53,640 nt of DNA from Intrasporangiaceae bacterium (GCA_021324575.1 JAJPIW010000022.1:1-53640); one strand, 5' to 3'; shown: positions 18,831 to 28,463, numbered from the stretch's first letter. The notes: generated by a model not told the origin, from the sequence alone. A program made the numbers and translations.

Positions 18831-19997
18831 TCAGCCCTTCAGGACGTGGCGGCTGATGACCAGCCGCTGGATCTGGTTGGTGCCTTCGAAGATCTGGGTG
18901 ACCTTGGCCTCGCGGAACATCCGCTCGGCCGGGAAGTCCTGGGTGTAACCTGCGCCGCCGAGGACCTGGATCGCGTCGGTCGTCACCCGCATGGCCGCGT
19001 CGGTGCACAGCAGCTTGGCGACCGCGGCCTCCTTCGAGAACGCGCGACCGGCGTCCTTGAGCCGCGCCGCGTGGAGGTATGCCGCCCGCGCTCCGGTGAC
19101 CGCGGCCTCCATGTCGGCGACCATGAAGGCCAGGCCCTGGTTGTCCGCGATCGGCCGGCCGAACTGCATCCGGTCCTTCGCGTATGACGCGGCCAGGTCG
19201 AGCGCGGACTGGGCCAGTCCCGTTGCGGCAGCGGCGATTCCGAGTCGTCCCGAGTCGAGCGCCGCGAGGGCGATGGCCATGCCCTGGCCCTCGGTGCCGA
19301 CGAGACGGTCTCCGTCGACCGGAACGGTGTCGTAGATGACCTCCCGGACCGTGTCGCAGTGCAGGCCCATCTTCCTCTCCGGGGCGCCGAAGGTCAGGCC
19401 TGCCGCGACACCGGGGACGACGAAGCACGAGAGGCCACGCCCGCCGTCGTCGGAGGTGCGGACGAAGCTCGTGTAGTAGTCGGCGTGCCCGGCGTGGCTG
19501 ATCCACGCCTTGCGTCCCTTGATCGTCCAGCCGTCGCCCGCGGAGCCGTCGGGGGTGGCCCGGGTCGTCATCGAGCCGATGTCGGACCCGGCGAGCGGCT
19601 CGGAGAGGCAGTACGCGCCGAGCTGGTCACCGGACAGCATGCCGGTGAGGAGGGCCTGCTTCTGGGCGTCGGTGCCGACAGTGGCGACCGGGTATGCCGT
19701 GAGGCTGTGGACCGAGACCCCGACCGCGACGCTCATCCACGCCGACGCGATCTCCTCCACGACCTGGAGGTAGACCTCGTAGGGCTGACCGCCCCCACCC
19801 CACTCCTCGGCATACGGAAGGGACAACAGTCCGGCGCGCCCCAGAATCTTGTAGACGTCGCGGGGAAACTGGGGGTCGACCGCCGCAGCAGCCTCCGCGG
19901 CATCGACCCGGGGACGAAGCTCCTTGTCGCAGATCTCGCGGGTCAGGTCGATGAGGTCGTGTGCCTCCTCGCTGGGCAACAGCCTCGTCGCAACCAT
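18831..19997 (-). CDS. Acyl-CoA dehydrogenase
   Basis: An FAD-dependent enzyme that introduces the alpha-beta double bond in acyl-CoA, 388 residues. Signature pieces are YCLSEPLAGSDIGSM (flavin and substrate site), GRKAWISHAGHADYY, GGAGYTQDFPAERMFREAK, and FEGTNQIQRLVISRHVLKG with the catalytic Glu. The sequence could open 14 codons earlier, but the ATG at 19997 is preferred because TAGAGT (20005-20010) lies 7 nt before it. It is cotranscribed with the SDR. Confidence 0.92.
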   Translation of the reverse strand: MVATRLLPSEEAHDLIDLTREICDKELRPRVDAAEAAAAVDPQFPRDVYKILGRAGLLSLPYAEEWGGGGQPYEVYLQVVEEIASAWMSVAVGVSVHSLTAYPVATVGTDAQKQALLTGMLSGDQLGAYCLSEPLAGSDIGSMTTRATPDGSAGDGWTIKGRKAWISHAGHADYYTSFVRTSDDGGRGLSCFVVPGVAAGLTFGAPERKMGLHCDTVREVIYDTVPVDGDRLVGTEGQGMAIALAALDSGRLGIAAAATGLAQSALDLAASYAKDRMQFGRPIADNQGLAFMVADMEAAVTGARAAYLHAARLKDAGRAFSKEAAVAKLLCTDAAMRVTTDAIQVLGGAGYTQDFPAERMFREAKVTQIFEGTNQIQRLVISRHVLKG

Positions 19998-20050
19998 GCC
20001 CGCGACTCTAACCGCGCAGGCAAGGAGGTCCCGACACACCTCCTCTCGGG

Positions 20051-20824
20051 TTAGGCGTCGTCGACGGGGGCGAGCTCGGGCCGCTTGGCCGAGAGCAGGC
20101 GACCGGAGGAGTCCCCGCGCAGCCGGCGCTGGACCCAGGGCCCGAAGTACTCACGCGCCCACTGGCCGTGCTCGGCCCACTGCTCCCGGCGCGGCGCCGG
20201 CTGGGCGGGAGGCAGCCGGTCGCGCCACGACTGGTCGGCGGACGGCAGCCCCAGCGCGAGGAGCGCGGCCTGCGCGACGCGCTGGTGACCCTCGGTCGTG
20301 AGGTGGATCCGGTCCTCGCCCCACATCCGCCAGTCGCGCAGCGCCGTGAGCCCCCAGAGGTTGAGGACGTGGCAGTCGTGGTTCTGGGCGATGGTGAACA
20401 GGTTCGCCGTGTGGATCGCGTGCCGTGACCGGAGCGCCTTGAACAGCCCGGCCTCCGCCGTGTCGGTCGGTGTCGCCAGCAGCACGTCCGCGCCGGTCGC
20501 GCGGATCCGCACGACGGCCGCCTCCAACCGGCCGGCCAGCGCGTCGAGGTCGACCGACGGCCGCAGCAGGTCGTTGCCGCCGCCGACCATCGACACCAGG
20601 TCCGGGGACATCGCCAGCGCGGCGTCCAGCTGCGGACCCACCACGTCGGCGAGCAGTCGCCCACGCACGGCGAGGTTCGCGTACGCGAAGTCGCCCCCGG
20701 CATACGCGGACAGGGACCCGGCCAGGTAGTCGGCCCAACCGACAAAGGCGTTGTCCCGCAACGGATCCGGGTCGACCAGGCCCTCGGTGAACGAGTCGCC
20801 GACGGCCACATAGCGATGCCACAT
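20051..20824 (-). CDS. SGNH/GDSL-family hydrolase
   Basis: A lipase/esterase-type hydrolase of about 257 residues with no signal peptide. Block I is AVGDSFTEGL with the nucleophilic Ser, block II has the Gly of VRGRLLADV, block III is GGGNDLL, and block V is DRIHLTTEGH with the catalytic Asp-His pair. The substrate is unknown. The start is uncertain between ATG codons at 20824 and 20833. Confidence 0.88.
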   Translation of the reverse strand: MWHRYVAVGDSFTEGLVDPDPLRDNAFVGWADYLAGSLSAYAGGDFAYANLAVRGRLLADVVGPQLDAALAMSPDLVSMVGGGNDLLRPSVDLDALAGRLEAAVVRIRATGADVLLATPTDTAEAGLFKALRSRHAIHTANLFTIAQNHDCHVLNLWGLTALRDWRMWGEDRIHLTTEGHQRVAQAALLALGLPSADQSWRDRLPPAQPAPRREQWAEHGQWAREYFGPWVQRRLRGDSSGRLLSAKRPELAPVDDA

Positions 20825-20870
20825 GACGGCCATTCTCACCGATCGCCGACGCTTGCCGCCGAAGGGGCGG

Positions 20871-21551
20871 TCACGGCAGGCTCCAGTCGACCGGCCCGGC
20901 CCCCTGCGCGGCGAGCGCTGCGTTGGCACGGCTGAACGGTCGCGACCCGAAGAACCCGGCATGCGCCGACAGCGGCGACGGATGGGGAGACTCGATGCAC
21001 GGTATGCCGGGCAGCTGGGGGACGAGGGACCGCGCGTCGCGACCCCAGAGGATGGCCACGAGCGGACCGCCCCGAGCGGCCAGCGCCGTGATCGCCGCGG
21101 CCGTCACCTCCTCCCAGCCCTTGCCCCGGTGGCTCGCAGGCGCGCCCGGGCGCACCGTCAGCACCCTGTTGAGCAGCAGCACCCCATGCGCGGCCCACGG
21201 CGTGAGGTCGCCGGTCGAGGGGCGGGGCAGCCCGAGGTCGGTGCCCAGCTCCTGGTAGATGTTGGCCAGCGACCGAGGCACGGGAGACACGTCGGGGGCC
21301 ACCGAGAAGGACAGCCCGACTGCGTGCCCGGGGGTGGGGTACGGGTCCTGGCCCACGATGAGAACCCGCACCGCGTCGAGGGGCTGGGCGAACGCCCGCA
21401 GCACGAGCCCGCCGGCCGGCAGGTAGCCGCGCCCCGCCGCGACCTCCTCCCGCAGGAAGGTCCCCAGCGCGGCGATGACCGGCTCGACCGGCGTCAGCGC
21501 CGGGAGCCACGAGGGATGAACCAGGGCGTCGAGCGGTTGCGGCACAGTCAC
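20871..21551 (-). CDS. ung: Uracil-DNA glycosylase (family 1)
   Basis: Excises uracil from DNA in base-excision repair. The 226-residue product has GQDPYP at 67-72 with the catalytic Asp, [19 protein letters not shown] and the HPSPLSA loop near residue 187. A GTG start at 21551 was chosen: it gives the normal family length, it starts just before the conserved region, and TAGTTT (21559-21564) lies 7 nt upstream. ATG codons further upstream fall inside the divergent gene and precede no family sequence. Confidence 0.93.
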   Translation of the reverse strand: MTVPQPLDALVHPSWLPALTPVEPVIAALGTFLREEVAAGRGYLPAGGLVLRAFAQPLDAVRVLIVGQDPYPTPGHAVGLSFSVAPDVSPVPRSLANIYQELGTDLGLPRPSTGDLTPWAAHGVLLLNRVLTVRPGAPASHRGKGWEEVTAAAITALAARGGPLVAILWGRDARSLVPQLPGIPCIESPHPSPLSAHAGFFGSRPFSRANAALAAQGAGPVDWSLP

Positions 21552-21597
21552 GTGGGCCAAACTAGCGAGCACCGACCCCGATGAAGAGGTGTGCCGC

Positions 21598-22767
21598 ATG
21601 GACCTGAGCCTGACCGACGACGAGCGCGAGATCCGCGACTGGGTCCGGACCTTCGTCAAGAAGGAGGTCATGCCGCTCGAGCCGGAGGTGCTCGTCCGGG
21701 AACGGCGCGGGGAGCGGGGCATCACCGCCGAGCAGTATGCCGGTCTGCAGGCGACGGCCAGGAAGGCCGGGTTCTTCGGGATCCAGACCCCGACGGAGTA
21801 CGGCGGGATGGGCCTCGGCGCGGTCGCGGCGGCCCTGATCCAGGCCGAGCTGGGCCGCTCGTTCGTACCGTTCTACTTCGCCGGCGACGCCGACAACATC
21901 CTCTTCGACGCCACCGCCGAGCAGCAGGCCACCTACCTCGTGCCGACGATCAACGGTGACCGCAAGAGCTGCTTCGCCATCACCGAGCCGGGCGCCGGCT
22001 CCGACGCCCGCGCCATCCGCACCTCCGCGGTCCGCGACGGCGACGAGTGGGTGATCAGCGGCGAGAAGACGTTCATCACCGGCGGCAACGAGGCCGACTT
22101 CGTCATGGTCTTCGCCGTCACCGACAAGGCCAAGGGCGCCGACGGCGGCGTCACCTGCTTCCTCGTCGACCGCGACCGGGGCTGGACCAGCCAGCCGATC
22201 GACACGATGGGGGAGTGGGGCCCGGCCCAGCTCACCTTCGACGGCGTCCGGGTCCCGCACAGCGCGATCCTCGGCACCGAGGGCCACGGCTTCGACCTGG
22301 CCATGCGCTGGATCGGCAAGGGCCGCTACCTTCTGCCGGCCCGTGCCCTCGGCGCCTGCGAGCGGCTTCTCGAGATGGGCATGGAGCATGCCCGCAACCG
22401 GGTCACCTTCGGGGAGCCGATCGCCGAGCGCCAGGCCATCCAGTGGATGGTCGCCGACTCCGCCGTCGAGATCGAGGCGCTGCGCTGGCTCGTCCTCACC
22501 GCTGCCTGGCAGATCGACAACGGCATCGACTCGCGGCAGGCCCAGTCCGTGGCCAAGCTCTACGGCGGGGTCAAGGCCAACGAGATCGTCGACCGCGTCC
22601 TGCAGATGCACGGCGGCATGGGCTACACCCGTGAGCTGCCCGTCGAGCGCTGGTACCGCGAGCTTCGCCTCCTGCGGATCTACGAGGGCACCGACGAGAT
22701 CCAGCGCCGCACCATCGCCCGCAACCTGCTCCGCGGCCACGCGAGCGTTCGCGGACACCTGGGCTGA
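21598..22767 (+). CDS. Acyl-CoA dehydrogenase
   Basis: A second acyl-CoA dehydrogenase of 389 residues, not closely similar to the one at 18831. It shows [50 protein letters not shown] and the catalytic region [15 protein letters not shown]. It probably oxidises a medium-chain or other acyl-CoA. The ATG at 21598 has a GAAGAGG Shine-Dalgarno sequence about 10 nt upstream, so this start is leadered, unlike several neighbours. It is divergent from ung. Confidence 0.92.
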   Translation: MDLSLTDDEREIRDWVRTFVKKEVMPLEPEVLVRERRGERGITAEQYAGLQATARKAGFFGIQTPTEYGGMGLGAVAAALIQAELGRSFVPFYFAGDADNILFDATAEQQATYLVPTINGDRKSCFAITEPGAGSDARAIRTSAVRDGDEWVISGEKTFITGGNEADFVMVFAVTDKAKGADGGVTCFLVDRDRGWTSQPIDTMGEWGPAQLTFDGVRVPHSAILGTEGHGFDLAMRWIGKGRYLLPARALGACERLLEMGMEHARNRVTFGEPIAERQAIQWMVADSAVEIEALRWLVLTAAWQIDNGIDSRQAQSVAKLYGGVKANEIVDRVLQMHGGMGYTRELPVERWYRELRLLRIYEGTDEIQRRTIARNLLRGHASVRGHLG

Positions 22768-22797
22768 CCGGCATACGACGGCTCCTAGACTTGCCCG

Positions 22798-24144
22798 GTG
22801 GCGGGTGAGCTCAGACGGCAGGTCCACAACATCGGCCGACGACGCGCCTGGACGATCTGGGCCGTCGGACTGGCCGTCTACCTCCTCGCCGTCTTCCACC
22901 GCACCAGTCTTGGCGTCGCGGGAATCCTTGCGGCAGAACGCTTCCACATCTCGGCGAGCCAGCTCGCGACGTTCACGGTCCTCCAGCTGGCCGTATATGC
23001 GGCGATGCAGATCCCGGTCGGTGTCCTCCTCGACCGCTACGGCAGCAAGATCCTCATGGTCACCGGCCTGGTCCTCATGACGGCCGGGCAGCTGTGGTTC
23101 GCCTTCGCCCAGACGTATGCCGCGGGGCTGGCCTCCCGCGCCCTCCTCGGCGCCGGCGACGCCATGATCTTCACCTCCCTGCTGCGACTCGTGGCCCTCT
23201 GGTTCCGGGTGAAGCAGGCGCCGTTCGTCACCCAGCTCACGGGCATGGTCGGCCAGCTCGGCGCGGTCGCCGCGGCCGGCCCACTCGCCGCCGCCCTGCA
23301 CACCTTCGGCTGGAGCCGGGCGTTCGGCACCACGGCCGCGACGGGGGGCCTGCTCACCATCCCACTGCTCCTCGTCGTCAAGAACAGCCCGTATGCCGGT
23401 ACCTCGATCGAGCGGATCAAGCTGCGCGTCCTGCGCGACACCCTCCACGAGGTCTGGGCCAGTCCCGGCACCCGCGTCGGGCTGTGGTCGCACTTCACCT
23501 CCCAGTTCGCGCCGACCGTCTTCACCCTGCTCTGGGGCTACCCGTTCCTCGTCAAGGGCGAGGGGCTGTCCACGGAGACGGCGGCGGGCCTGCTCATGGT
23601 CATGACCGCCACCGCCCTGGTCGCCGGTCCGGTCATTGCCCGGCTCACCGCCCGGGTGCCGTACCACCGGTCCAGCCTCGTGCTCGGCATCGTCGTCGCC
23701 ATCGCGGTGGTGTGGGCGGTCGTCCTGCTCTGGCCGGGGCGGGCCCCGATCTGGCTGCTGGTCGTGCTCGTCGTCGTCATGGCCGTCGGTGGCCCCGGCT
23801 CAATGGTCGGCTTCGACCTGGCCCGGACCTTCCACGCCCCGCACCGCCTGGGTCGCGCGACCGGCGTCGTCAACGTCGGCGGCTTCATCGCCTCGCTCGT
23901 GACGATGGGCCTCATCGGCGTCGTCCTCGACCGTCTCGCCCCTGCCGGGCCGCAGTCGTACACCCTCCACGACTTCCGGATCGCCATGTCGGTCCAGTTC
24001 CTCATGTGGCTCGTCGGCGGGGTCCAGATCTGGCGCTACCGACGCAAGAGCCTGGACCTGATCGACCACATCCCCGGCGCCATGGACGCGCTGCGCCGCG
24101 GTGAGACCATCCTGCCCGGGCTGTCCCGCGATCCGGAGGAGTGA
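22798..24144 (+). CDS. Major facilitator superfamily transporter
   Basis: A 448-residue permease with about twelve hydrophobic segments. The loop between helices 2 and 3 carries GVLLDRYGSKILM, an MFS-type A motif. The substrate is not recognisable. The GTG at 22798 follows TAGACT (22786-22791) by 6 nt, fitting leaderless expression. The gene follows an acyl-CoA dehydrogenase on the same strand but has its own promoter signal. Confidence 0.88.
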   Translation: MAGELRRQVHNIGRRRAWTIWAVGLAVYLLAVFHRTSLGVAGILAAERFHISASQLATFTVLQLAVYAAMQIPVGVLLDRYGSKILMVTGLVLMTAGQLWFAFAQTYAAGLASRALLGAGDAMIFTSLLRLVALWFRVKQAPFVTQLTGMVGQLGAVAAAGPLAAALHTFGWSRAFGTTAATGGLLTIPLLLVVKNSPYAGTSIERIKLRVLRDTLHEVWASPGTRVGLWSHFTSQFAPTVFTLLWGYPFLVKGEGLSTETAAGLLMVMTATALVAGPVIARLTARVPYHRSSLVLGIVVAIAVVWAVVLLWPGRAPIWLLVVLVVVMAVGGPGSMVGFDLARTFHAPHRLGRATGVVNVGGFIASLVTMGLIGVVLDRLAPAGPQSYTLHDFRIAMSVQFLMWLVGGVQIWRYRRKSLDLIDHIPGAMDALRRGETILPGLSRDPEE

Positions 24145-24178
24145 CCGCGGAGGTGAGCGACCGGCATACGGTGTGGCC

Positions 24179-24835
24179 GTGAGCCGACCCGCCTGGCCGA
24201 CCGTCCTCTTCGACCTCGACGGCACCCTCGCCGACACCATCCATCTCATCGTCGAGTCCTACAACCACACGCTTGCCACGATCGGGCAGCACCGTGACCC
24301 CGATGAGATCCGGTCGTGGATCGGGCGCGCGCTCGTGGAGACCTTCGAGGACGTCGACCCGGTCCGCGCACCCCAGCTGGACCGGACCTACCGGGAGTGG
24401 AACCTCGCCAACACCGACCGGCTCATCCGCCGGTATGCCGGAGTGCCCGAGCTGCTCCTGGCGCTCGCCGACGCCGGGGTCACGATGGGCGTCGTCACGT
24501 CCAAGCGTCGCCCGACCGCCGCCAAGGCGATGGTCGCCGTCGGCATCGAGGGGATGCTGCCGATCCTCGCCGGCCTGGAGGACACCGCCACCCACAAGCC
24601 CGACCCGGCGCCGCTGCGGCATGCGGTGGCCCAGCTCGGCGTCGACCCGGCCGACTGCGTCTACGTCGGGGACGCCGCTGTGGACGTGCTCGCCGCCCGC
24701 GCCGCCGGCCTGGCGTCGATCGCCGTGACGTGGGGAGCCGGGCTGCGGTCGACCCTGCTCGGCGCCGAGCCGGACCATCTCGTCGACTCGGTCGAGGAGC
24801 TGACCGCCCTCCTCCTGCCCGGGGACGACACCTAG
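24179..24835 (+). CDS. HAD-family phosphatase (phosphoglycolate phosphatase-like)
   Basis: A 218-residue HAD hydrolase: LFDLDGTLADT (nucleophile), VVTSKRRPT (motif II), HKPDPAPL (motif III Lys) and VYVGDAAVDVLAA (acidic metal site). The helical cap after motif I places it near Gph and PpaX. It probably removes phosphate from a small metabolite, and the exact substrate cannot be told. The GTG at 24179 lies 6 nt after TACGGT (24167-24172), a hexamer formed inside a CGGCATAC octamer copy. Confidence 0.85.
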   Translation: MSRPAWPTVLFDLDGTLADTIHLIVESYNHTLATIGQHRDPDEIRSWIGRALVETFEDVDPVRAPQLDRTYREWNLANTDRLIRRYAGVPELLLALADAGVTMGVVTSKRRPTAAKAMVAVGIEGMLPILAGLEDTATHKPDPAPLRHAVAQLGVDPADCVYVGDAAVDVLAARAAGLASIAVTWGAGLRSTLLGAEPDHLVDSVEELTALLLPGDDT

Positions 24836-24845
24836 ACTCGCGGCC

Positions 24846-26195
24846 GTGCACAGCAAAGCGTCCGGCGACATCGAGACCATCGGACGGGCCGTCCTCGCGT
24901 ACGCCGAGGGGCGGCTCAAGCTGGACCCGGTGCCGCTCGACAACCCGTTGACGCCAACGGAGCTGCTCGGCCGCGTCGGTCAGACGATCACCCCGGAGGG
25001 GATCACGGGGAAGACGGCGTTCGACCTGTTCACCGACGTCCTCGCACCGGCCTGCCTCTCCGTCGACCACCCTCGGTTCCTCTCCTTCATCCCCTGCGCG
25101 CCGACGCCGGCCGCCGCGATGTTCGACCTCGTCGTCGGCGCCTCCTCGGTGTATGCCGGGTCCTGGTTGGAGGGGTCGGGCGCGGTCTTCGCCGAGAACC
25201 AGGCGCTGCGCTGGATCGCCGACCTCGTCGGCCTGCCGGCCGCGGCCGGTGGCAACTTCGTCCCCGGTGGCACGATCGGCAACCTGTCCGCGCTCGTCGC
25301 GGCCCGGCACACGGCCCGGGCGAACGCGACCGGCTCCCGGCCCTACCGGGTCGCCGCGACGTTCGGAGCGCACTCCTCGGTCCGCTCCGCCTGCGAGGTC
25401 ATGGACGCCGAGCTGGTCGGGGTCCCGCTTGACGCGGACCTCCGGCTGACCGGTCCGGCGCTGCGCAAGGTGTTGGAGGACAACGGTCCTGAGACGTTCT
25501 TCGCCGTCGTGGCCACGGCCGGCACGACGAACCTCGGCATCGTCGACGACCTCGCCTCGGTCGCCGAGGTGTGCCGCGAGCTCGGGATCTGGTTCCACGT
25601 CGACGGTGCCTACGGGGGCGCCGGACTGGCCGCACCCTCGGTGCGCGGGCTCTTCGACGGCGTCGAGCACTGCGACTCGTTCATCGTCGACCCGCACAAG
25701 TGGCTCTTCGCCCCGTTCGACTGCTGCGCCCTGCTCTACCGTGACCCCGAGCTGGCCCGGGCCGCGCACACCCAGCACGCGGCCTACCTCGACGTGCTCA
25801 ACGACTCCGGGGCCTGGAACCCGACGGACTACTCGATCGGGCTCACCCGCCGAGCCCGGGGCCTGCCGTTCTGGTTCTCCCTGGCCATGCACGGGACGAA
25901 CGCGTACACCGAGGCGATCGAGCGCACCCTCACGGTCAGCCGGTTCGCCGCCGAGGAGATCCGCCGCCGCCCCGAGCTGGAGCTGGTCCGGGACCCCGAC
26001 CTGTCCGTGGTCGGCTTCCGGCGGCTCGGGTGGGGCCCGGACGACTACCAGGAGTGGTCGGACCGGCTGCTCCACGAGGAGTTCGCGTTCGTCGTGCCGA
26101 CCAAGCACGAGGGCGAGGTGCTCACCCGGTTCGCCATCGTCAACCCGATGACCTCCGAGGACGACATCACCGCCATCCTCGACACCATGGTCTGA
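24846..26195 (+). CDS. PLP-dependent decarboxylase (group II)
   Basis: A 449-residue group II pyridoxal-phosphate decarboxylase related to aromatic-amino-acid and glutamate decarboxylases. PLP-site segments are FVPGGTIGNLSAL, a His-Val-Asp-Gly-Ala-Tyr-Gly-Gly motif, and SFIVDPHKWLFAPFDC with the Schiff-base Lys near residue 284. The amino acid used cannot be told. The GTG start is 7 nt from TAGACT (24833-24838). The gene follows the HAD gene by 10 bp. Confidence 0.9.
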   Translation: MHSKASGDIETIGRAVLAYAEGRLKLDPVPLDNPLTPTELLGRVGQTITPEGITGKTAFDLFTDVLAPACLSVDHPRFLSFIPCAPTPAAAMFDLVVGASSVYAGSWLEGSGAVFAENQALRWIADLVGLPAAAGGNFVPGGTIGNLSALVAARHTARANATGSRPYRVAATFGAHSSVRSACEVMDAELVGVPLDADLRLTGPALRKVLEDNGPETFFAVVATAGTTNLGIVDDLASVAEVCRELGIWFHVDGAYGGAGLAAPSVRGLFDGVEHCDSFIVDPHKWLFAPFDCCALLYRDPELARAAHTQHAAYLDVLNDSGAWNPTDYSIGLTRRARGLPFWFSLAMHGTNAYTEAIERTLTVSRFAAEEIRRRPELELVRDPDLSVVGFRRLGWGPDDYQEWSDRLLHEEFAFVVPTKHEGEVLTRFAIVNPMTSEDDITAILDTMV

Positions 26196-26211
26196 GCTCT
26201 GCGGGCGAGGG

Positions 26212-27051
26212 TCACGCGCCGGCCAAGCCGGCTGCCATCGGCGCGAGGGTCTCGGCGAGCTCGATCGGCAGGCTCAGATAGCTGACGCCGGTCGCCGCTC
26301 GCAACGCGTGCAGGGCTTCGACAGCCGCCGTGGGGTCGCTGGGCAGCCAGCTCGCCGCGCCCCGCTCGCGCAGGTCCGCCCCCGTCACCTGCAGCTGCCG
26401 GGCGATGTAGGGCGACACGGTGTCGCCGATGCCGACGAGCTGGAGACCGAGCTCGAGATCTTCGCCCCGCTCACCGGCTGCCGTACGCGCACGGGTGGCC
26501 AGGTCGGCCACCTCGGCCACGGTGGCCAGTGGCGGCACAGGGAGAGCCAGGGATGCGGCATACGCACCGGCCAGGCCGAGCATCCGAGGACCGGCGCCCG
26601 CCAGCACGAGTGGGACGGCGGAGCCGAGGCGCTCGCGAACGGCTGCGAGGGTCTCCTCCACCCGGTCGACCCGCTCGCCCGGGCTGCCCCACGCGACCCC
26701 GAGCGGCGGTGCGTCCCGCTCGCCGCCCGGGCGACCCGCCCCGAGGCCGAGCTCGAAACGCCCGCCGGACAGCTCGTGGAGGGTCACCGTGTCGCGGACA
26801 ACCGCGCCCGGCATACGCAACGGTGCGGCCAGGACCCAGGTGCCGACCCGCAGCGTCGTCGTGACCGCAGCAGCCGAGGCGAGCGCGACGAAGGGTGACG
26901 GCGTGAACAGGGTGTCGGGCAGCAGCAGGCTCGCGTAGCCGAGGGACTCGACCCGGCGAGCCTGCTCCAGCCAGCCGGCCCCGTCCGAGGGGCCGCCGAC
27001 GACGACCCCGAAGCGGAACGGATGCAGTGCGGTGTCCATGGCGGTGTCCAT
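26212..27051 (-). CDS. Luciferase-like (LLM class) oxidoreductase
   Basis: A 279-residue barrel protein of the bacterial luciferase-like family, which uses reduced flavin or F420. Family pieces are FRFGVVVGGP at the start, SLLLPDTLFTPSPFVALA, LRVGTWVLAAPLR, and LHELSGGRFELGLGAGRPGGE. In actinobacteria many such proteins use F420, but the cofactor cannot be read here. Start codons at 27051 and 27039 are both possible. It diverges from the DUF3263 gene across a palindrome. Confidence 0.85.
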   Translation of the reverse strand: MDTAMDTALHPFRFGVVVGGPSDGAGWLEQARRVESLGYASLLLPDTLFTPSPFVALASAAAVTTTLRVGTWVLAAPLRMPGAVVRDTVTLHELSGGRFELGLGAGRPGGERDAPPLGVAWGSPGERVDRVEETLAAVRERLGSAVPLVLAGAGPRMLGLAGAYAASLALPVPPLATVAEVADLATRARTAAGERGEDLELGLQLVGIGDTVSPYIARQLQVTGADLRERGAASWLPSDPTAAVEALHALRAATGVSYLSLPIELAETLAPMAAGLAGA

Positions 27052-27075
27052 TGACCCAGTCTGGACCGGCGAGGG

Positions 27076-27095
27076 GAATGACAAGCGTGTCATTC
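27076..27095. promoter_or_regulatory. Operator-like inverted repeat between divergent genes
   Basis: GAATGACA (27076-27083) and TGTCATTC (27088-27095) form perfect 8-bp arms around AGCG. The site lies 25 bp before the LLM oxidoreductase start and just before a TAGGCT hexamer (27102-27107) facing the DUF3263 gene. A dimeric regulator is likely, but no regulator gene is adjacent. Confidence 0.55.
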
Positions 27096-27142
27096 GTTCG
27101 ATAGGCTGGCCGCCGCACATCCATGAAGGGGTCGAGGTTTCC

Positions 27143-27433
27143 GTGAACGCCATGCCGCAGGAGGTTGTCGGGTCCGCCGACGCCGAGCTCAGCGAGCGCG
27201 ACCGCGCCATCATCGAGTTCGAGCGGCAGTGGTGGAAGTACGCCGGAGCCAAGGAACAGGCGATCAAGGACCTGTTCGACATGAGCGCCACGCGTTACTA
27301 CCAGGTGCTCAACACCCTCATCGACAACCCGCTGGCACTCGCCCACGACCCGATGCTCGTCAAGCGGCTGCGCCGGATGCGCGCGAGCCGGCAGAAGGCG
27401 CGTTCGGCCCGCCGGCTCGGCGTCGACCTCTGA
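27143..27433 (+). CDS. DUF3263 domain protein
   Basis: A small actinobacterial protein of 96 residues with the DUF3263 core: LSERDRAIIEFERQWW, KYAGAKEQAIKDLF and MSATRYYQVLNTLID, then a basic tail. The middle looks like a helix-turn-helix and the tail could touch nucleic acid, but no function is established to my knowledge. A GTG at 27143 with GAGG 5 nt upstream is preferred; an ATG at 27152 is the alternative. Confidence 0.85.
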   Translation: MNAMPQEVVGSADAELSERDRAIIEFERQWWKYAGAKEQAIKDLFDMSATRYYQVLNTLIDNPLALAHDPMLVKRLRRMRASRQKARSARRLGVDL

Positions 27434-27461
27434 CCGGTCGTATGCCGCTCGCCGCCGGGGT

Positions 27462-28115
27462 CTAGGACTGGCTCGAGCGCTCGGGGAAGTCCAACGGCCA
27501 GCCCTTCTTGGCGAGCCGCTCGCGCACCCGCTCCAGATCCGCCTCGCTGGGCATCTCGTTGGTCAGCTTGGTGATCTCCACACCGATGTCGGCCGGGCCC
27601 ACAGGGGAGACCTCGGCGCGACGCAGCGACTTGGCCACCGCCTTGACCTCCTCGTCGGTGAGCCGGCGGCGGAGCAGGGCGAGCAGCGGGATGTAGTCCT
27701 GTGCGGGGACACCCTGGGGATAGCCCTCGCGCAGCCACGCGACGAGTCGCCCGACCGGTCGGGGCTGCCTGGCCGAGCCGTTGGTGCCGTTGCCGGTCGG
27801 GACACCGTCGTCGGGACGGCCGAGCGGCCAGCCGCCGGCTGCCAGCCGGGCGCTCACCCGGGCGATGTCCTCGGGGCGGGCGTCCTCGAGCAGCAGCTCA
27901 CTGATCAGGTTGCGGATGTCCTCGACGTCGACCTCGGACGGGTCGTCGGCCGCCGCGGCGAGGTCGGCGGCGATGCTGTCGACCTCCTCCGGGGTGAGCC
28001 GTCGGGAGAGCACTGCGAGGAGCGGCGGGTAGTCCGTGCGAGGTATCCCCTGGGGGTATCCGGCACGGAGCCAGTCGACGACGCGGGTGAGGATTCCTCC
28101 GGGCTCGGCAGTCAT
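27462..28115 (-). CDS. Tandem DUF3349 protein
   Basis: A 217-residue cytoplasmic protein with two copies of the DUF3349 domain (about residues 5-95 and 120-205). Each copy opens with a W-L-R-x-G-Y-P-Q-G-[IV]-P signature, then DYPPLLAVLSRRLTPEEV or DYIPLLALLRRRLTDEEV, and ends with a GWPL motif. DUF3349 is an actinobacterial family, usually with one domain per protein and no known role. It is the last gene of the PiT operon, 4 bp after the small membrane protein gene, so it may respond to phosphate. Confidence 0.87.
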   Translation of the reverse strand: MTAEPGGILTRVVDWLRAGYPQGIPRTDYPPLLAVLSRRLTPEEVDSIAADLAAAADDPSEVDVEDIRNLISELLLEDARPEDIARVSARLAAGGWPLGRPDDGVPTGNGTNGSARQPRPVGRLVAWLREGYPQGVPAQDYIPLLALLRRRLTDEEVKAVAKSLRRAEVSPVGPADIGVEITKLTNEMPSEADLERVRERLAKKGWPLDFPERSSQS

Positions 28116-28119
28116 CGGC

Positions 28120-28425
28120 TCACTTCTTCGCAACGAAGGTCGGGTAGATGTGCTCGAAGCTGACGGCCTTGCCGAAGCCACTCGCCACGATGATCGAGAT
28201 GCCTACGGCGATGCTCACGAGTACCAGCGCGAAGCAGAGTGTCGCAACGGCCCGGCCGAGGGGGTGCGGCTTGGCGTCGATGTCGACCTCGGCCGACCCG
28301 CCGGAGCCCCACGCGAGGGAGCGGATGCCGAAAGCGAAGATGGTCGGGAGGCCGGCACCGAGGATGAGACCGGCGAGGAGAACCTTGTAGCCGCCCTGGA
28401 GCGCAAGACTCAGGTTGTTCAACAT
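28120..28425 (-). CDS. Small membrane protein of the PiT operon
   Basis: A 101-residue protein with two hydrophobic stretches, GYKVLLAGLILGAGLPTIFA and ATLCFALVLVSIAVGISIIV, separated by a polar loop. I do not recognise a named family. It follows the phosphate transporter gene by 38 bp and precedes the DUF3349 gene by 4 bp, so it is probably a helper or partner of the transporter. Confidence 0.75.
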   Translation of the reverse strand: MLNNLSLALQGGYKVLLAGLILGAGLPTIFAFGIRSLAWGSGGSAEVDIDAKPHPLGRAVATLCFALVLVSIAVGISIIVASGFGKAVSFEHIYPTFVAKK

Positions 28426-28463
28426 GGTGCGTGTCCTGTCTGAGGTTCTGAGATCGGGGCGGG

